DNA of 64,000 nucleotides, taken from contig JACZJN010000108.1 of NCBI GenBank assembly GCA_014860565.1, positions 1-64,000 of the forward strand, read 5' to 3'. Positions 1 to 9,105 of this stretch are shown piece after piece (the first letter of the stretch is position 1; each line of letters begins with the position of its first letter). The position numbers were made by a program, and so were the translations under genes. The notes beneath the pieces were generated by a model. That model worked only from the letters and a program-made list of their open reading frames with translations, made no database searches and had not been told where the DNA came from. The DNA is from Bacteroidota bacterium (lineage in GTDB: Bacteria > Bacteroidota > Ignavibacteria > SZUA-365).

Positions 1-223
1 CCGCTACAGCACCGCACTCAGCATTTTTCAGGAGGTTTCCGAGCAGGCTCCCGATGCACTTTTACGCGTGCGCAGCATGTACTGGATGGGTGAAACCTAT
101 TTCGGGATGAAGCGTTACCGCGATGCTCGCGAACAGTTTGAACGCGTGCTCAGCGCTACCGATATTGAATCGCTCCGTGCTCCCGCGAAGCTGATGATCG
201 GAAAATGCAACAAGTTTCTGTGA
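1..223 (+). CDS. TPR-type protein, C-terminal end (partial)
   Basis: The window opens inside a forward reading frame (frame 2) that runs 74 codons to TGA at 221-223. The visible peptide has a helical, TPR-like pattern (WMGETYFGMKRYRDAREQFE) of the kind found in YbgF/CpoB-like and other tetratricopeptide proteins. TPRs usually mediate protein-protein contacts. The N-terminus, any signal peptide and the family are outside the window, so the function is not assigned. A strong hairpin terminator follows 20 bases after the stop, so this gene ends its transcription unit. Confidence 0.6.
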   Translation, partial: RYSTALSIFQEVSEQAPDALLRVRSMYWMGETYFGMKRYRDAREQFERVLSATDIESLRAPAKLMIGKCNKFL

Positions 224-242
224 GCGGTCTCCTCGAAGAATC

Positions 243-271
243 ACGGGGTCCTACGGGATCCCGTTTTTTTT
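243..271 (+). terminator. Rho-independent terminator after the TPR gene
   Basis: A nine-pair stem (243-251 with 256-264, one G-T wobble) with a TACG loop is followed by an eight-base T run ending at 271. It separates the upstream partial gene from mce-uvrC. Confidence 0.85.
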
Positions 272-384
272 GCGCCTTGCGGAGTGGCGCGAATATCATG
301 CCTTTCTCCCTTTCTCCCAATTCCCTAACTTACATTGATACGGCAGTTTCACCGTATTCATGTACCACAATAGACATACCTTCA

Positions 385-789
385 ATGATCAAACGCATCG
401 CGCATATCGGTATCGCCGTGAAAGACCTCACGGATGCGCAACACACATTTCAAACGCTGCTCAATCTGCAGCCATCCCACGTCGAACGCGTGGAAGAACA
501 GAAAGTGGAAGTCAGCAGCTTTCATGTCGACGACACAAATCTGGAACTCACGTCCGGGATCAGCGATGATTCACCGATCAGCAAATTCATCGAAAAACGC
601 GGTGAAGGCATCCACCACATGGCCTTCGAAGTCGATGACATCCATGCCGAACTCGCACGGCTGAAAGCGGCCGGCATCCGTCTCATCGACGAGGAACCCC
701 GCATGGGAGCGGACAACTTCCTGGTCGCATTCATCCATCCCAAATCTGCCGGCGGTGTGCTGGTGGAGCTCTGCCAGCCTGCCACCTGA
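385..789 (+). CDS. mce: Methylmalonyl-CoA epimerase (VOC family)
   Basis: The 134-residue protein matches methylmalonyl-CoA epimerase, which interconverts (R)- and (S)-methylmalonyl-CoA in the propionate/succinate route. It is a vicinal-oxygen-chelate fold enzyme. Visible signatures are the N-terminal IAHIGIAVKDL with a likely metal-binding His, GIHHMAFEVDDI with the second His in mid-protein, and the C-terminal VLVELCQ with the Glu ligand. The frame is open back to 205, but the family N-terminus (MIKRIAHIGIAV) fixes the start at 385; the extra upstream codons would overlap the terminator at 243-271. uvrC starts 11 bases downstream, so the two probably share a transcript. The mutase partner is not in the window. 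Confidence 0.88.
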   Translation: MIKRIAHIGIAVKDLTDAQHTFQTLLNLQPSHVERVEEQKVEVSSFHVDDTNLELTSGISDDSPISKFIEKRGEGIHHMAFEVDDIHAELARLKAAGIRLIDEEPRMGADNFLVAFIHPKSAGGVLVELCQPAT

Positions 790-800
790 TCCACGATCCC

Positions 801-2675
801 ATGACTGAGCACGCGGTTCCGGAAGACCTTCAACTGAAACTGGACAACCTCCCCAAGTCCCCAGGGGTGTACCAGTTCAAGAACGACGACGGGAAAATTA
901 TCTACGTCGGAAAGGCGAAGAACCTCCGGAACCGCGTGCGCTCCTATTTTCAGGAGAAAGGGGCATCAGACCCCAAACGCGACATGCTCGTTTCACGGAT
1001 CGTGGATGTAGAACTGCTGGTAACCGATTCGGAAGTGGAAGCGCTGCTGCTCGAGAACAACCTGATCAAGGAGCACAATCCTCGCTATAACGTCCGCCTG
1101 AAAGACGATAAAAGCTATCCATATATCGTCGTGACGAACGAGCCCTATCCCCGCATTTTTCCGACGCGGCAGATCCGGCGCGATGGCTCACGGTACTACG
1201 GTCCCTACACCGACGTCAAGGCCATGCATCTCATGCTGAGGACCATACGAAGTATCTTTCCCATCCGCAGCTGCGACTATCTGCTCACAGCGGAGACGAT
1301 CGCGCGTGGCAGCATACGTGTGTGCCTGGATTTTCATATCCGGAAATGTGAAGGCCCCTGCGAAGGCCATGTCTCACCCGAGCATTATCGCGCGATGATC
1401 GATCAGGTTGAGCAGCTGCTCAAAGGGAAAACACGCGTCCTCAGGCAGCTGCTCGAGGATGATATGCAAGGCTGTGCGGAAAGACTGGAGTTCGAAAAAG
1501 CGGCGGAGCTGCGCAACCGGCTCAATGCGCTGAAAACCTATCAGGACAAGCAGAAGGTTGCCTCGTCTGATTTCAAGGATCGCGACATCATCGCCCTGGC
1601 GCGCAAGGAAGGCGATGCAGTGGGCGTCGTTTTCCGGGTGCGCGACGGGAAGATCGTCGGTAAGCAGCACTTCCCTTTCACCGGCGCTGAAATCGAAGCC
1701 GACGCCGATATCATCGAACACATCGTCCATCGTTATTACACAAAGACGATGGACATTCCTCCCGAGGTGATTGTTCCGTACGAGCTCGAATCCCAGCAGG
1801 CGCTCGAATCATGGCTGCAGGAGAAGGCGCAGATGCGCGTGCAATTCTCGATTCCGAAAATAGGCGACAAACTGAAACTCCTGCACATGTGCAGGGCCAA
1901 CGCCACGTTTCTTCTTGACGAAATTCAGCTGCAGAAGCTCAAGGCGGCGAGCATGCTGCCGAAATCGGTGGAGATGCTGCAGACCGATCTGCATCTTCCC
2001 GAAGTACCGAGGCGCATTGAATGCTTCGACATCTCGCATTTCCAGGGTGCGGAAACCGTCGCCTCCATGGTTTCTTTTCTCGATGGAAAACCGCGTAAAA
2101 GCGAATACCGCAAATTCAGCATTCGCACCGTGGAGGGAGTCGACGATTTCGCGAGCATGCGCGAGGTCGTGCATCGGCGCTATTCTCGATTACTTGAAGA
2201 AGGACAACCCATGCCCGATCTGATCGTGATCGACGGTGGCAAGGGGCAGCTTTCTTCCGCCGTCGAGATTCTGCGGGAGCTGGGTCTGGAGTCGCAACCC
2301 GTGATCGGGCTCGCCAAACGGCTCGAGGAGGTATTCGTCCCCGGGGAGAGTCTCCCGATGAACATCGCCAAGACCTCGGCCGGGCTGAAGCTGCTGCAAC
2401 GCATCCGGGATGAGGCCCATCGCTTTGCGGTGACCTATCACCGGGAACGCCGCAGCAAAAGCACCCTGCAGACCGAGCTCGAGGAGATCGACGGTGTCGG
2501 TCCCAAACGCGCACAGGCGCTGCTCACGGGCTTCGGATCGGTGCGGGCGGTACAGGAGGCGGATGTGGAGGCGTTGGCCGAGCAGGTGGGCTGGTCGGCC
2601 GCCAAAAGCGTGTATCAGCACTTCCATGCTGCAGAAACCGAACAAGAGAGTATCATCGAGAACGGAGATTCATGA
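801..2675 (+). CDS. uvrC: UvrABC excinuclease subunit C
   Basis: UvrC makes both incisions flanking a DNA lesion in nucleotide excision repair. The 624-residue length is normal. In order: a GIY-YIG nuclease domain (about residues 20-50, PGVYQF then IIYVGKAKNLRNRVRSYF), a UVR motif that contacts UvrB (about 214-246), the RNase H-like C-terminal nuclease (IECFDISHFQG, about 395 onward), and a helix-hairpin-helix pair near the end (LEEIDGVGPKRAQALL). Cysteines at about 158, 175, 183 and 187 match the cluster that binds [4Fe-4S] in E. coli UvrC (last spacings 8 and 4). Its stop overlaps the next gene's ATG (ATGA, 2672-2675), indicating translational coupling. Confidence 0.97.
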   Translation: MTEHAVPEDLQLKLDNLPKSPGVYQFKNDDGKIIYVGKAKNLRNRVRSYFQEKGASDPKRDMLVSRIVDVELLVTDSEVEALLLENNLIKEHNPRYNVRLKDDKSYPYIVVTNEPYPRIFPTRQIRRDGSRYYGPYTDVKAMHLMLRTIRSIFPIRSCDYLLTAETIARGSIRVCLDFHIRKCEGPCEGHVSPEHYRAMIDQVEQLLKGKTRVLRQLLEDDMQGCAERLEFEKAAELRNRLNALKTYQDKQKVASSDFKDRDIIALARKEGDAVGVVFRVRDGKIVGKQHFPFTGAEIEADADIIEHIVHRYYTKTMDIPPEVIVPYELESQQALESWLQEKAQMRVQFSIPKIGDKLKLLHMCRANATFLLDEIQLQKLKAASMLPKSVEMLQTDLHLPEVPRRIECFDISHFQGAETVASMVSFLDGKPRKSEYRKFSIRTVEGVDDFASMREVVHRRYSRLLEEGQPMPDLIVIDGGKGQLSSAVEILRELGLESQPVIGLAKRLEEVFVPGESLPMNIAKTSAGLKLLQRIRDEAHRFAVTYHRERRSKSTLQTELEEIDGVGPKRAQALLTGFGSVRAVQEADVEALAEQVGWSAAKSVYQHFHAAETEQESIIENGDS

Positions 2676-3709
2676 TTCGCACCTTCATCCTCTGCGCATT
2701 CCTGTTGCTCTCCGGCGGCTTGCGCGACCTTCACGCACAACGCATCCCCGACAATACACTCCATGAGCTGATTCGACGCGGCATTCATTTTTCGGGACAG
2801 CAGAACTACGCATCAGCGATGGGTGCTTTCGATCGCGCGATCGCCAGTTATCCCGAACATCCTGCGGGATTTCTCAATAAGGCGATCCTTCTGATGGTCA
2901 TGTCGTTGGATTTCGAGGTTCCGGTCGAAATGCCGAAATACCTCGAGCTTCTCGAAAAGGTGGAAAAGATGGGCGCACGCATGTCGGAGTCTTCCGGCAC
3001 GGCAGCCGAGGGCCTTTATTACCTGGGCATGGCCCGGAGCTACATCGCCTACTACCATTTCCGCGACGGGGAAAACTGGCTGAGCGGCCTCTCTCACGGT
3101 CTGAAAGCAACAGGGTATCTCGAAGACTGCCTTGAAAAGAATCCGCGCGCATATGATGCCATGACCGGTGTCGGTACCTACAAGTACTGGAAGAGCAGGA
3201 ACATGTCATTCCTCACCTGGACGCCGCTCGTTGACGACGAGCGACATGCCGGGATCAACCTCCTCCGGCTTTCGGAAATCAAGGCAGACTACACCGCCCA
3301 GCAGGCAACGAACTCGCTGATCTGGATCTACATCGAGGAAGAGCGCTGGAACGACGCCATCCGCTCGGCCAATGGCATTCTGCGGCGTTTCCCTACAAAC
3401 CGTCTTTTTCTCTGGGGACTCGCCTCGGCCGCGGAAGGGAAAGAAGATTGGGCGCTGGCGCGAGAAGCCTATCGTCGCATCGTCGCATCAATCGACGCGC
3501 AAGTGAGCGAGCGCAGGTATATAGAAATCCAGGCACGGGCGAAGATAGCTTCGATGAGCTACGAACTCGGCGACAGACGCACGGCAAAGCAGGAGTGCGA
3601 ATGGGTGTTGCGCCAGCGGGACATCGATCTGTCCGGATTTACAGCGGATGGCTCCGATCGCATTCAGCGCCGCATCGAAGAGATGGAAGAACTGAAGGAA
3701 AAGTTATAA
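2672..3709 (+). CDS. Exported TPR-repeat protein
   Basis: The 345-residue protein starts with a signal peptide (about residues 1-22, ending LRDLHAQ). The mature part is rich in TPR-like helical pairs (NYASAMGAFDRAIASYPEHPAGFLNKA and several later ones), which suggests a periplasmic scaffold or adaptor. There is no lipobox and no catalytic motif. The ATG overlaps the uvrC stop by four bases. The link to uvrC is probably just shared transcription. A hairpin follows 2 bases after the stop. The specific role is unknown. Confidence 0.75.
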   Translation: MIRTFILCAFLLLSGGLRDLHAQRIPDNTLHELIRRGIHFSGQQNYASAMGAFDRAIASYPEHPAGFLNKAILLMVMSLDFEVPVEMPKYLELLEKVEKMGARMSESSGTAAEGLYYLGMARSYIAYYHFRDGENWLSGLSHGLKATGYLEDCLEKNPRAYDAMTGVGTYKYWKSRNMSFLTWTPLVDDERHAGINLLRLSEIKADYTAQQATNSLIWIYIEEERWNDAIRSANGILRRFPTNRLFLWGLASAAEGKEDWALAREAYRRIVASIDAQVSERRYIEIQARAKIASMSYELGDRRTAKQECEWVLRQRDIDLSGFTADGSDRIQRRIEEMEELKEKL

Positions 3710-3710
3710 C

Positions 3711-3738
3711 AAACCCCGGAACATATGTCCCGGGGTTT
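3711..3738. terminator. Bidirectional hairpin between convergent genes
   Basis: AAACCCCGG (3711-3719) pairs with CCGGGGTTT (3730-3738). The interior ACATATGT is itself self-complementary, with one A/C mismatch between the two stems. It lies between the forward TPR gene and the reverse T9SS gene and can serve both. The T-run is short on each strand, so efficiency is uncertain. Confidence 0.65.
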
Positions 3739-3764
3739 ATGATCGCAGGGATGATTTCAAAACG

Positions 3765-6557
3765 TCACTTCGTGAGGAGCATTTTTCCTGTCTGTGTCTG
3801 CGTGCCCACGGTCACAGTATAGAAATACGCACCGCCGGGAAGATCAGCCGCCTCGAACGGCACGGAAATGGATTCATTCTGCCGCACTTCCCCGTCGAAG
3901 GCGACTGCCACCTGTTCGCCGAGCGTGTTATACACAGCAAGCCTTGCCATGCCATCCTCGGGTGACTGGAAAGTAATGGTCGTCGAGGGATTGAACGGAT
4001 TCGGGAAGTTTCCGATTTCAATGCGTGCCGTGCCGGCGAGCACTTCCACGATCGGTGAGTAGGAAACGCTGCCGTCGCGATCGATCTGCCGCAGGCGATA
4101 ATACAACGTACTTGCGGGAGCCCCGGCATCCTCGAAGGAATATTCGGTGGGAGAATTCTTGCTTCCCTGGCCTTGTTCAAATCCGAGCGTGGTGTACGCG
4201 CCATCCTTTTCCGTCGCACGTTCGATCTCGAATCCATAATTATTCAATTCCGTCGCTGTATTCCAGCGCAGATCAACCGTATTGTCTTTCCGACGCGCAC
4301 TGAACGATACGAGCTCCACCGGAAGCGGAGAATTAAGATCGGCGATCGCATAGCGATGTTTGAAGCTGGTCAAACCGTCGAACACGAATGTCACGATATT
4401 CGATACCGTATTGACCGAACTGCCGCTGAGTTTCGTAAACTGATCCTCCCCCGCGGTGTCATATACGCCGTGCGCGAGCAGAAGCGTATTCTCATCGTTA
4501 CCGTTGAGTTCCGAATCCTTGTAGTAAAGCCCAAGCGTATACTGCCATGCCGCGGGCGTAAGATCCGACCCGACACGCTGAATGTCGTAGCAGCGAGAAA
4601 CCGCCTGCTGATCAGGGGCCATTTTGGCGAATTTGAAATCATAGATTTCGTCACCGATAAGCGTGGGAATCAATAGGGTAATATAGGCGCCATTGAACGT
4701 ATAGGTACCAGTCGCCTGCAGGGTTCTGCGCACCGTCCCGATCACCTCCCCGATTCCCGAAACCGCCATCTGCGGTGCCGCTGCATCGAATGTGAGCATG
4801 TAGCCCGTCATATCGAGGTCCTTCGCAAGCGAAAGCGATTTATTGACAGTGAAGTCCGTCGTGGCTGTCAGCGTTCCGCCGGCATTGGATGCCACGAGAC
4901 TATTAAACGTCAGATTTCCGGAGAGAGAAACAGTGTACGCATTCAACGTCGTCGCAACCAGGCCGCTGCCGCCGGTATAGGTTCCCCCAATCACGCAGGT
5001 CGACCCGACCGCCATCGTGTTATGCGTGAATCCTCCCATGAACGAGTTGTTTCCGTCGGAAATGTTCACCGAGGGACCATTCACCGTAAACGCACGCGTG
5101 AAATCATTGACCGACGGGTGATTGCTGCCGTTTATCGACAGGTTCTCATTCACCGTCACCATTCCATTCACATCGCACTCGCTGTTCAACGTGAAATCTC
5201 CATTCACCGTAACATTTCCGGCGATACCGACCGGCGCATCCACCGTCAGACTGTTCCCGCAGATAATACTCCCGGTCACACTGTGTTTCGCTTCGCCTCC
5301 GGCGAACGAGACGCTCGAATTGTCGCCGCTCACTGTCAGGTTTTTCATGAACACCGTTCCTCCGTTCACTCTCAGAGTAGCGTTCGATCCGGTCATTGAA
5401 AGCAGACCACCAAACGAAATCGCACCGGAATATCCACCCTCACCGATGAGCAGCTCCGCGCTCGAATTCGAGAGGCTGACGTTTTTAAGACTGAGATCCC
5501 CGTTCCCGATCGTCCCGTCACCGATGGTAATCGAGCTTCCCGTGAAGCTCAGGGTCGCACTGTCGATCGCCGTCGCCGCCGTGCCGCCAATCGTCGTGCC
5601 AGTGAAGGTGTATGTCCCTTTGCCAAAAATATGATTGGCTGCGCTGTTGTTCGTCAGTCCGCTGCCGCAGGTCACATTCCTGTCATAATTCGCAAAACGC
5701 GCAGCGCCCTGTAACTTGAACTCTTCCAGCACGGTGATGGACGAAGGAATCGACTTGTTCCCGCTCCCCTCCAGCGTCAGGTTGTAGTATGTAAGTGATG
5801 GATCGATCGTCTGATCGCCAGCCCGAAGATAGCGCACCTCGCTACCTGGAGCGAGGGTAAGTGTGGATGACCATGAGTAGTTATCTGAGAGATTAGCTGT
5901 CCCAACACCGATTGAACCACTCACTGAAATTGAGCCAAAAGTTTTCAGAATCTCCGAACTTGGGAAAGTCCCAGTGGTTGTGATACTTCCACCTATCAAT
6001 GCATTGCTGAAGGCTACTATTCCCACACCCCCGTTTGCATTTACTACTGCACCAGGATTTACATTGATTGTATTGACATACACTGCACCGTCAGTTAATG
6101 TCAGAGTGCCACCGGTTTTAACAGTCAATGCCGAAAGTGACGCGTCGATACCACCAAAGGTGGTGTTCAAATTGATCGCACCATAGCAATCAATAGGAGC
6201 TCCACCGACCTCTAATATACCATTACCTTCAATGTTTAATGTCCCGTGGATGAAGACGTTTCGGTTCAAACCCCCAATTCCAACCTTAATGTACCCATCA
6301 GTATTAATTGTTAACGAAGCACCTGCATTAACCGTGATAGATCTAATCTCGTACGATGAATATGTGTTCACCGACATTGTAATGTTGTGGTTGATAATGA
6401 CAATATCACCTGTCTGCGGGAAATTCGTTGATGGATTCCAAGATGTGTTATAATGCCATTGGCCATCGGCCACGGAAGTATACGTCGTGGCATCTGAGGG
6501 TCTAGCACACAAAAGAAGAATAATAACCATCGCATAATAACACAGTTGTCGTGACAT
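3765..6557 (-). CDS. Large secreted protein with T9SS C-terminal sorting domain
   Basis: The 930-residue protein has a signal peptide (about 1-24), then W-rich sequence followed by FPQTGDIVIINHNITM, the opening typical of beta-helix surface proteins. A long run of Gly/Ser/Thr/Val-rich repeats follows (GSITTTGTF, GNVTVNGDFTLNS and similar), consistent with a parallel beta-helix. Near residue 745 comes PVELVSFSARRKDNTVDLRW, a fibronectin-like module often seen before T9SS tails, and the last ~85 residues form a type A sorting domain (NFPNPFNPSTTITF through GKMLLTK). It should be exported by Sec, moved by T9SS and anchored or released at the cell surface. A strong ribosome site (AGGAG) precedes the ATG. 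The 5' part (about 5870-6557) is clearly more AT-rich than the rest. The ligand or function is unknown. Confidence 0.85.
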   Translation of the reverse strand: MSRQLCYYAMVIILLLCARPSDATTYTSVADGQWHYNTSWNPSTNFPQTGDIVIINHNITMSVNTYSSYEIRSITVNAGASLTINTDGYIKVGIGGLNRNVFIHGTLNIEGNGILEVGGAPIDCYGAINLNTTFGGIDASLSALTVKTGGTLTLTDGAVYVNTINVNPGAVVNANGGVGIVAFSNALIGGSITTTGTFPSSEILKTFGSISVSGSIGVGTANLSDNYSWSSTLTLAPGSEVRYLRAGDQTIDPSLTYYNLTLEGSGNKSIPSSITVLEEFKLQGAARFANYDRNVTCGSGLTNNSAANHIFGKGTYTFTGTTIGGTAATAIDSATLSFTGSSITIGDGTIGNGDLSLKNVSLSNSSAELLIGEGGYSGAISFGGLLSMTGSNATLRVNGGTVFMKNLTVSGDNSSVSFAGGEAKHSVTGSIICGNSLTVDAPVGIAGNVTVNGDFTLNSECDVNGMVTVNENLSINGSNHPSVNDFTRAFTVNGPSVNISDGNNSFMGGFTHNTMAVGSTCVIGGTYTGGSGLVATTLNAYTVSLSGNLTFNSLVASNAGGTLTATTDFTVNKSLSLAKDLDMTGYMLTFDAAAPQMAVSGIGEVIGTVRRTLQATGTYTFNGAYITLLIPTLIGDEIYDFKFAKMAPDQQAVSRCYDIQRVGSDLTPAAWQYTLGLYYKDSELNGNDENTLLLAHGVYDTAGEDQFTKLSGSSVNTVSNIVTFVFDGLTSFKHRYAIADLNSPLPVELVSFSARRKDNTVDLRWNTATELNNYGFEIERATEKDGAYTTLGFEQGQGSKNSPTEYSFEDAGAPASTLYYRLRQIDRDGSVSYSPIVEVLAGTARIEIGNFPNPFNPSTTITFQSPEDGMARLAVYNTLGEQVAVAFDGEVRQNESISVPFEAADLPGGAYFYTVTVGTQTQTGKMLLTK

Positions 6558-6784
6558 GTTTCATCTCCTTTTTTTATACACGGCACCAACAGGCTGGGTG
6601 CTTGCGCACGGCCATAGATTCCCGTTATGAAATGAGCGATCGTGAAAATGGGGCGAGTGTTGCACCCTGCTAAAGAGAATCAGGCGATGATCTCTTTTAT
6701 CAACGAAAACAATATATCGGCTCTAACCTTTCAAGACAATTACAAAACCGAACATTACAGAATTGTAATATTTGCCCCTTGAAC

Positions 6785-6816
6785 GCAAAACGCCCCCGGA
6801 AAAACCCGGAGGCGTT
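6785..6816 (-). terminator. Terminator of the trxB redox operon
   Basis: Read on the reverse strand, AACGCC-T-CCGG pairs with CCGG-C-GGCGTT (one mismatch) around a short T-rich loop, followed by TTTT. It lies 28 bases past the trxB stop. The rest of 6558-6784 holds only the upstream region of the T9SS gene; I see no further gene there. Confidence 0.7.
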
Positions 6817-6843
6817 CTGCCAGTTTCTCTGAGAGCGGACGTA

Positions 6844-7788
6844 TTATTCGATACCCTGCGCGGCGAGCCAGCGCTCGGCGTCGATGGCCGCCATGCAGCC
6901 GCTCCCGGCGGCGGAAATGGCCTGGCGATACACGTGATCCTGTACATCACCGCATGCGAACACACCTTCGATATTGGTGTAGGTGCTGCGATCCTTCGGG
7001 ATCAGGTATCCGTTTTCATCCATGTCGAGCATGCCCACGAAAAGGTCGGTATTCGGACGATGTCCGATACCCATGAACAGACCGTCTGTCTTGAAATCTT
7101 CCAGTTCACCGGTCTCGGTATTCTTGAGGACAAGATGCGTGAGTTTCTTGATGCCGTTTTCCTCGGTGCCCTTGATATCTTCCACCGTAGAGAACCACTT
7201 GAACTCGACCTTGCCGTTTTTCTCGGCGCGTTCCCCCATGATCTTTGACGCACGCAGTTCTCCGCGGCGATGGATGATGGTGACCTTGCTCGCGAACTTC
7301 GTGAGATACAGAGCCTCTTCCATCGCGGTATCGCCACCCCCGACAACCGCGACTTCCTGATTACGGAAGAAAAATCCGTCACAGGTCGCGCATGCGGAGA
7401 CGCCATAGCCCATAAATTCTTTCTCGCTTTCGAGACCGAGCAGCTTAGCGCTTGCCCCGGTCGAGACGATCACCGAGTCAGCAGTATAAACAGCCTCACC
7501 TACCATGACCTTGAACGGCCGCTGGGATAAATCGACGGCAGTGACATGCTCGAACTTGCTCTCGGCGCCGAAACGCTGTGCCTGCTTGCGCATTTCATCC
7601 ATGAGCTGGGGACCGGTAATGCCTTCCGGGAATCCCGGGAAGTTCTCAACTTCTGTCGTAATCGTGAGCTGCCCTCCGGGCTGATTTCCTTCGAATACCA
7701 GCGGGGCGAGGTTTGCGCGTCCGGTGTAAAGGGCGGCAGTGAGTCCCGCAGGACCGGATCCGATGATGATGACTTTACGATGTTCCAT
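6844..7788 (-). CDS. trxB: Thioredoxin reductase
   Basis: This 314-residue NADPH-dependent flavoprotein reduces thioredoxin. It shows the FAD-binding GSGPAG near the N-terminus, the redox-active pair CATC (C133 and C136, close to the E. coli positions), the NADPH-binding GGGDTAMEEA, and a C-terminal FAD motif (GVFACGDVQD). The frame is open to 7839, but MEHRKVIIIGSG at 7788 is the family start and has GGAAGG just upstream. It overlaps the 3' end of queG by 14 bases. The CXXC pair argues for a true thioredoxin reductase rather than the single-Cys YpdA/Bdr bacilliredoxin reductase, which matters because bshC lies nearby. Confidence 0.95.
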   Translation of the reverse strand: MEHRKVIIIGSGPAGLTAALYTGRANLAPLVFEGNQPGGQLTITTEVENFPGFPEGITGPQLMDEMRKQAQRFGAESKFEHVTAVDLSQRPFKVMVGEAVYTADSVIVSTGASAKLLGLESEKEFMGYGVSACATCDGFFFRNQEVAVVGGGDTAMEEALYLTKFASKVTIIHRRGELRASKIMGERAEKNGKVEFKWFSTVEDIKGTEENGIKKLTHLVLKNTETGELEDFKTDGLFMGIGHRPNTDLFVGMLDMDENGYLIPKDRSTYTNIEGVFACGDVQDHVYRQAISAAGSGCMAAIDAERWLAAQGIE

Positions 7789-8779
7789 AATCCTTCCGAT
7801 GTGCTGTTGTTCCGGGTTCTGTATCTGTATGTGATTCACGTTGCTTCAAAAGGGTTCGCGCGTTCCGCCGTAAACCTGCCGCCTTGGTACGCTTGATAGG
7901 ACTCCTGCGATACCGGTCTCTGAATTCCTCGTCCTCGAGCACAGCGAGTTCTCCGATCCCCGGTGCGATATTCCATGGCCGGGGAGAGAATCCTGCTTCC
8001 TCAGTCGGAAGCGCGAAGGAATTCCACGGACACACATCCTGACAAACATCGCATCCGTAGACCCAGCTTTGAAAGTTCATCTTCGCTGCCTCCGATGGAT
8101 GTTCGCCCTTATGCTCGATCGTGAGATAGGAGATGCAGCGCGCCGCATCGACGATATACGGCCGGACAATCGCTGCAGTCGGACACGCGTCAAGACAACT
8201 CGTGCAGGTCCCGCAGAAGTCCGCCATTGGGGTATCGTAAACCAACGCCACGGTCGTCAGTATTTCACCAAGGAATACCCACGACCCCATATCCCGCGTG
8301 ATAACATTGCCGTGTTTCCCGAGCCAGCCGATACCCGCCTTCACGGCCCAGGCCTTGTCCATTACCGGGCCGGTATCCACATAGCGCCGTGTGCGCGCCT
8401 CGGGGCATTCACGAACGATGAATTCCTCCAGCGCGGCCAGCCGTTCACCGATGATATCGTGATAATCGTCTCCCCAGGCGTAGCGGGACACGCGCGCGTT
8501 CCCGAAATCTTTTGAATGCTCGTGCGGAGTGAAGTAGTTCATCGCGACGCTGATCACGCTCTGCGTTCCCTCCAGTACCTGACGCGGATCACAGCGGCGC
8601 TCCGGATCGCGGGCCATCCAATGCATCCCTGCCTCGAAGCCTGAGGCGAGCCAGGCGCCGAGCCGATCGGCTTCCCAATGCAGTCGTCCTGCCTCGGCGA
8701 AGCCGATGTGGGAGAAACCCAGGGAAAGTGCATGACGGCGTATGCGTTCGGTGAGAGAGGACGCGGGATTCACCACCAT
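7775..8779 (-). CDS. queG: Epoxyqueuosine reductase
   Basis: QueG carries out the last step of queuosine synthesis, reducing epoxyqueuosine in tRNA anticodons with cobalamin and two [4Fe-4S] clusters. The 334 residues include the conserved MDKAWAVKAGIGWLGKHGN block and two ferredoxin-like clusters (CGTCTSCLDACPT and CDVCQDVCPWN). The length is near the family norm for the short form without the extra C-terminal HEAT repeats. It overlaps both neighbours (Rieske gene upstream by 10 bases, trxB downstream by 14), so the genes are translationally coupled. The neighbouring ferredoxin and Rieske proteins are possible electron donors, which is an inference. Confidence 0.95.
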   Translation of the reverse strand: MVVNPASSLTERIRRHALSLGFSHIGFAEAGRLHWEADRLGAWLASGFEAGMHWMARDPERRCDPRQVLEGTQSVISVAMNYFTPHEHSKDFGNARVSRYAWGDDYHDIIGERLAALEEFIVRECPEARTRRYVDTGPVMDKAWAVKAGIGWLGKHGNVITRDMGSWVFLGEILTTVALVYDTPMADFCGTCTSCLDACPTAAIVRPYIVDAARCISYLTIEHKGEHPSEAAKMNFQSWVYGCDVCQDVCPWNSFALPTEEAGFSPRPWNIAPGIGELAVLEDEEFRDRYRRSPIKRTKAAGLRRNARTLLKQRESHTDTEPGTTAHRKDYGTS

Positions 8780-9102
8780 GAAGCCTCGTTATCTTCGGGC
8801 ATCGCTACCATCACATTCTCACCCTCGCAACGAACCTCGTACTGCGTAAGTCTGCTCGAGGCGTTGACACTCTTTCCCGTTGCGAGATCGAATTGCCAAC
8901 CATGCATAGGACAGGTGATGATCGTGCCCTCGAGCTCCCCTTCCGCGAGCACCGGGATATGCTGATGCGGGCAGATGTTCTCAATGGCATGCACCGTCCC
9001 CGAAATCAGAAATAAGGCCAACTCCCGCCCTTCCACAGTGAACGCATGCCCCTTGCCCTCCCGCAGCACTGTCCGTTCGGTTACCTTTACGAAATTGGCC
9101 AT
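8770..9102 (-). CDS. Rieske [2Fe-2S] ferredoxin-like protein
   Basis: This small soluble Rieske protein has 110 residues. The cluster ligands are visible as CPHQH and CPMHGWQF, spaced about 18 residues apart, as in NirD-like and dioxygenase-type Rieske ferredoxins. There is no transmembrane helix or signal peptide, so it is probably a cytoplasmic electron carrier. It lies three bases after the MBL gene and overlaps queG by 10 bases. Its partner is not shown by the sequence; QueG, the MBL protein or an enzyme elsewhere are all possible. Confidence 0.88.
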   Translation of the reverse strand: MANFVKVTERTVLREGKGHAFTVEGRELALFLISGTVHAIENICPHQHIPVLAEGELEGTIITCPMHGWQFDLATGKSVNASSRLTQYEVRCEGENVMVAMPEDNEASWW

Positions 9103-9105
9103 GCT

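Noticed and set aside
6587-6610. Reverse-strand GG-N10-GC match before the T9SS gene
   Set aside because: The -12 box reads CAAGC instead of TTGC.
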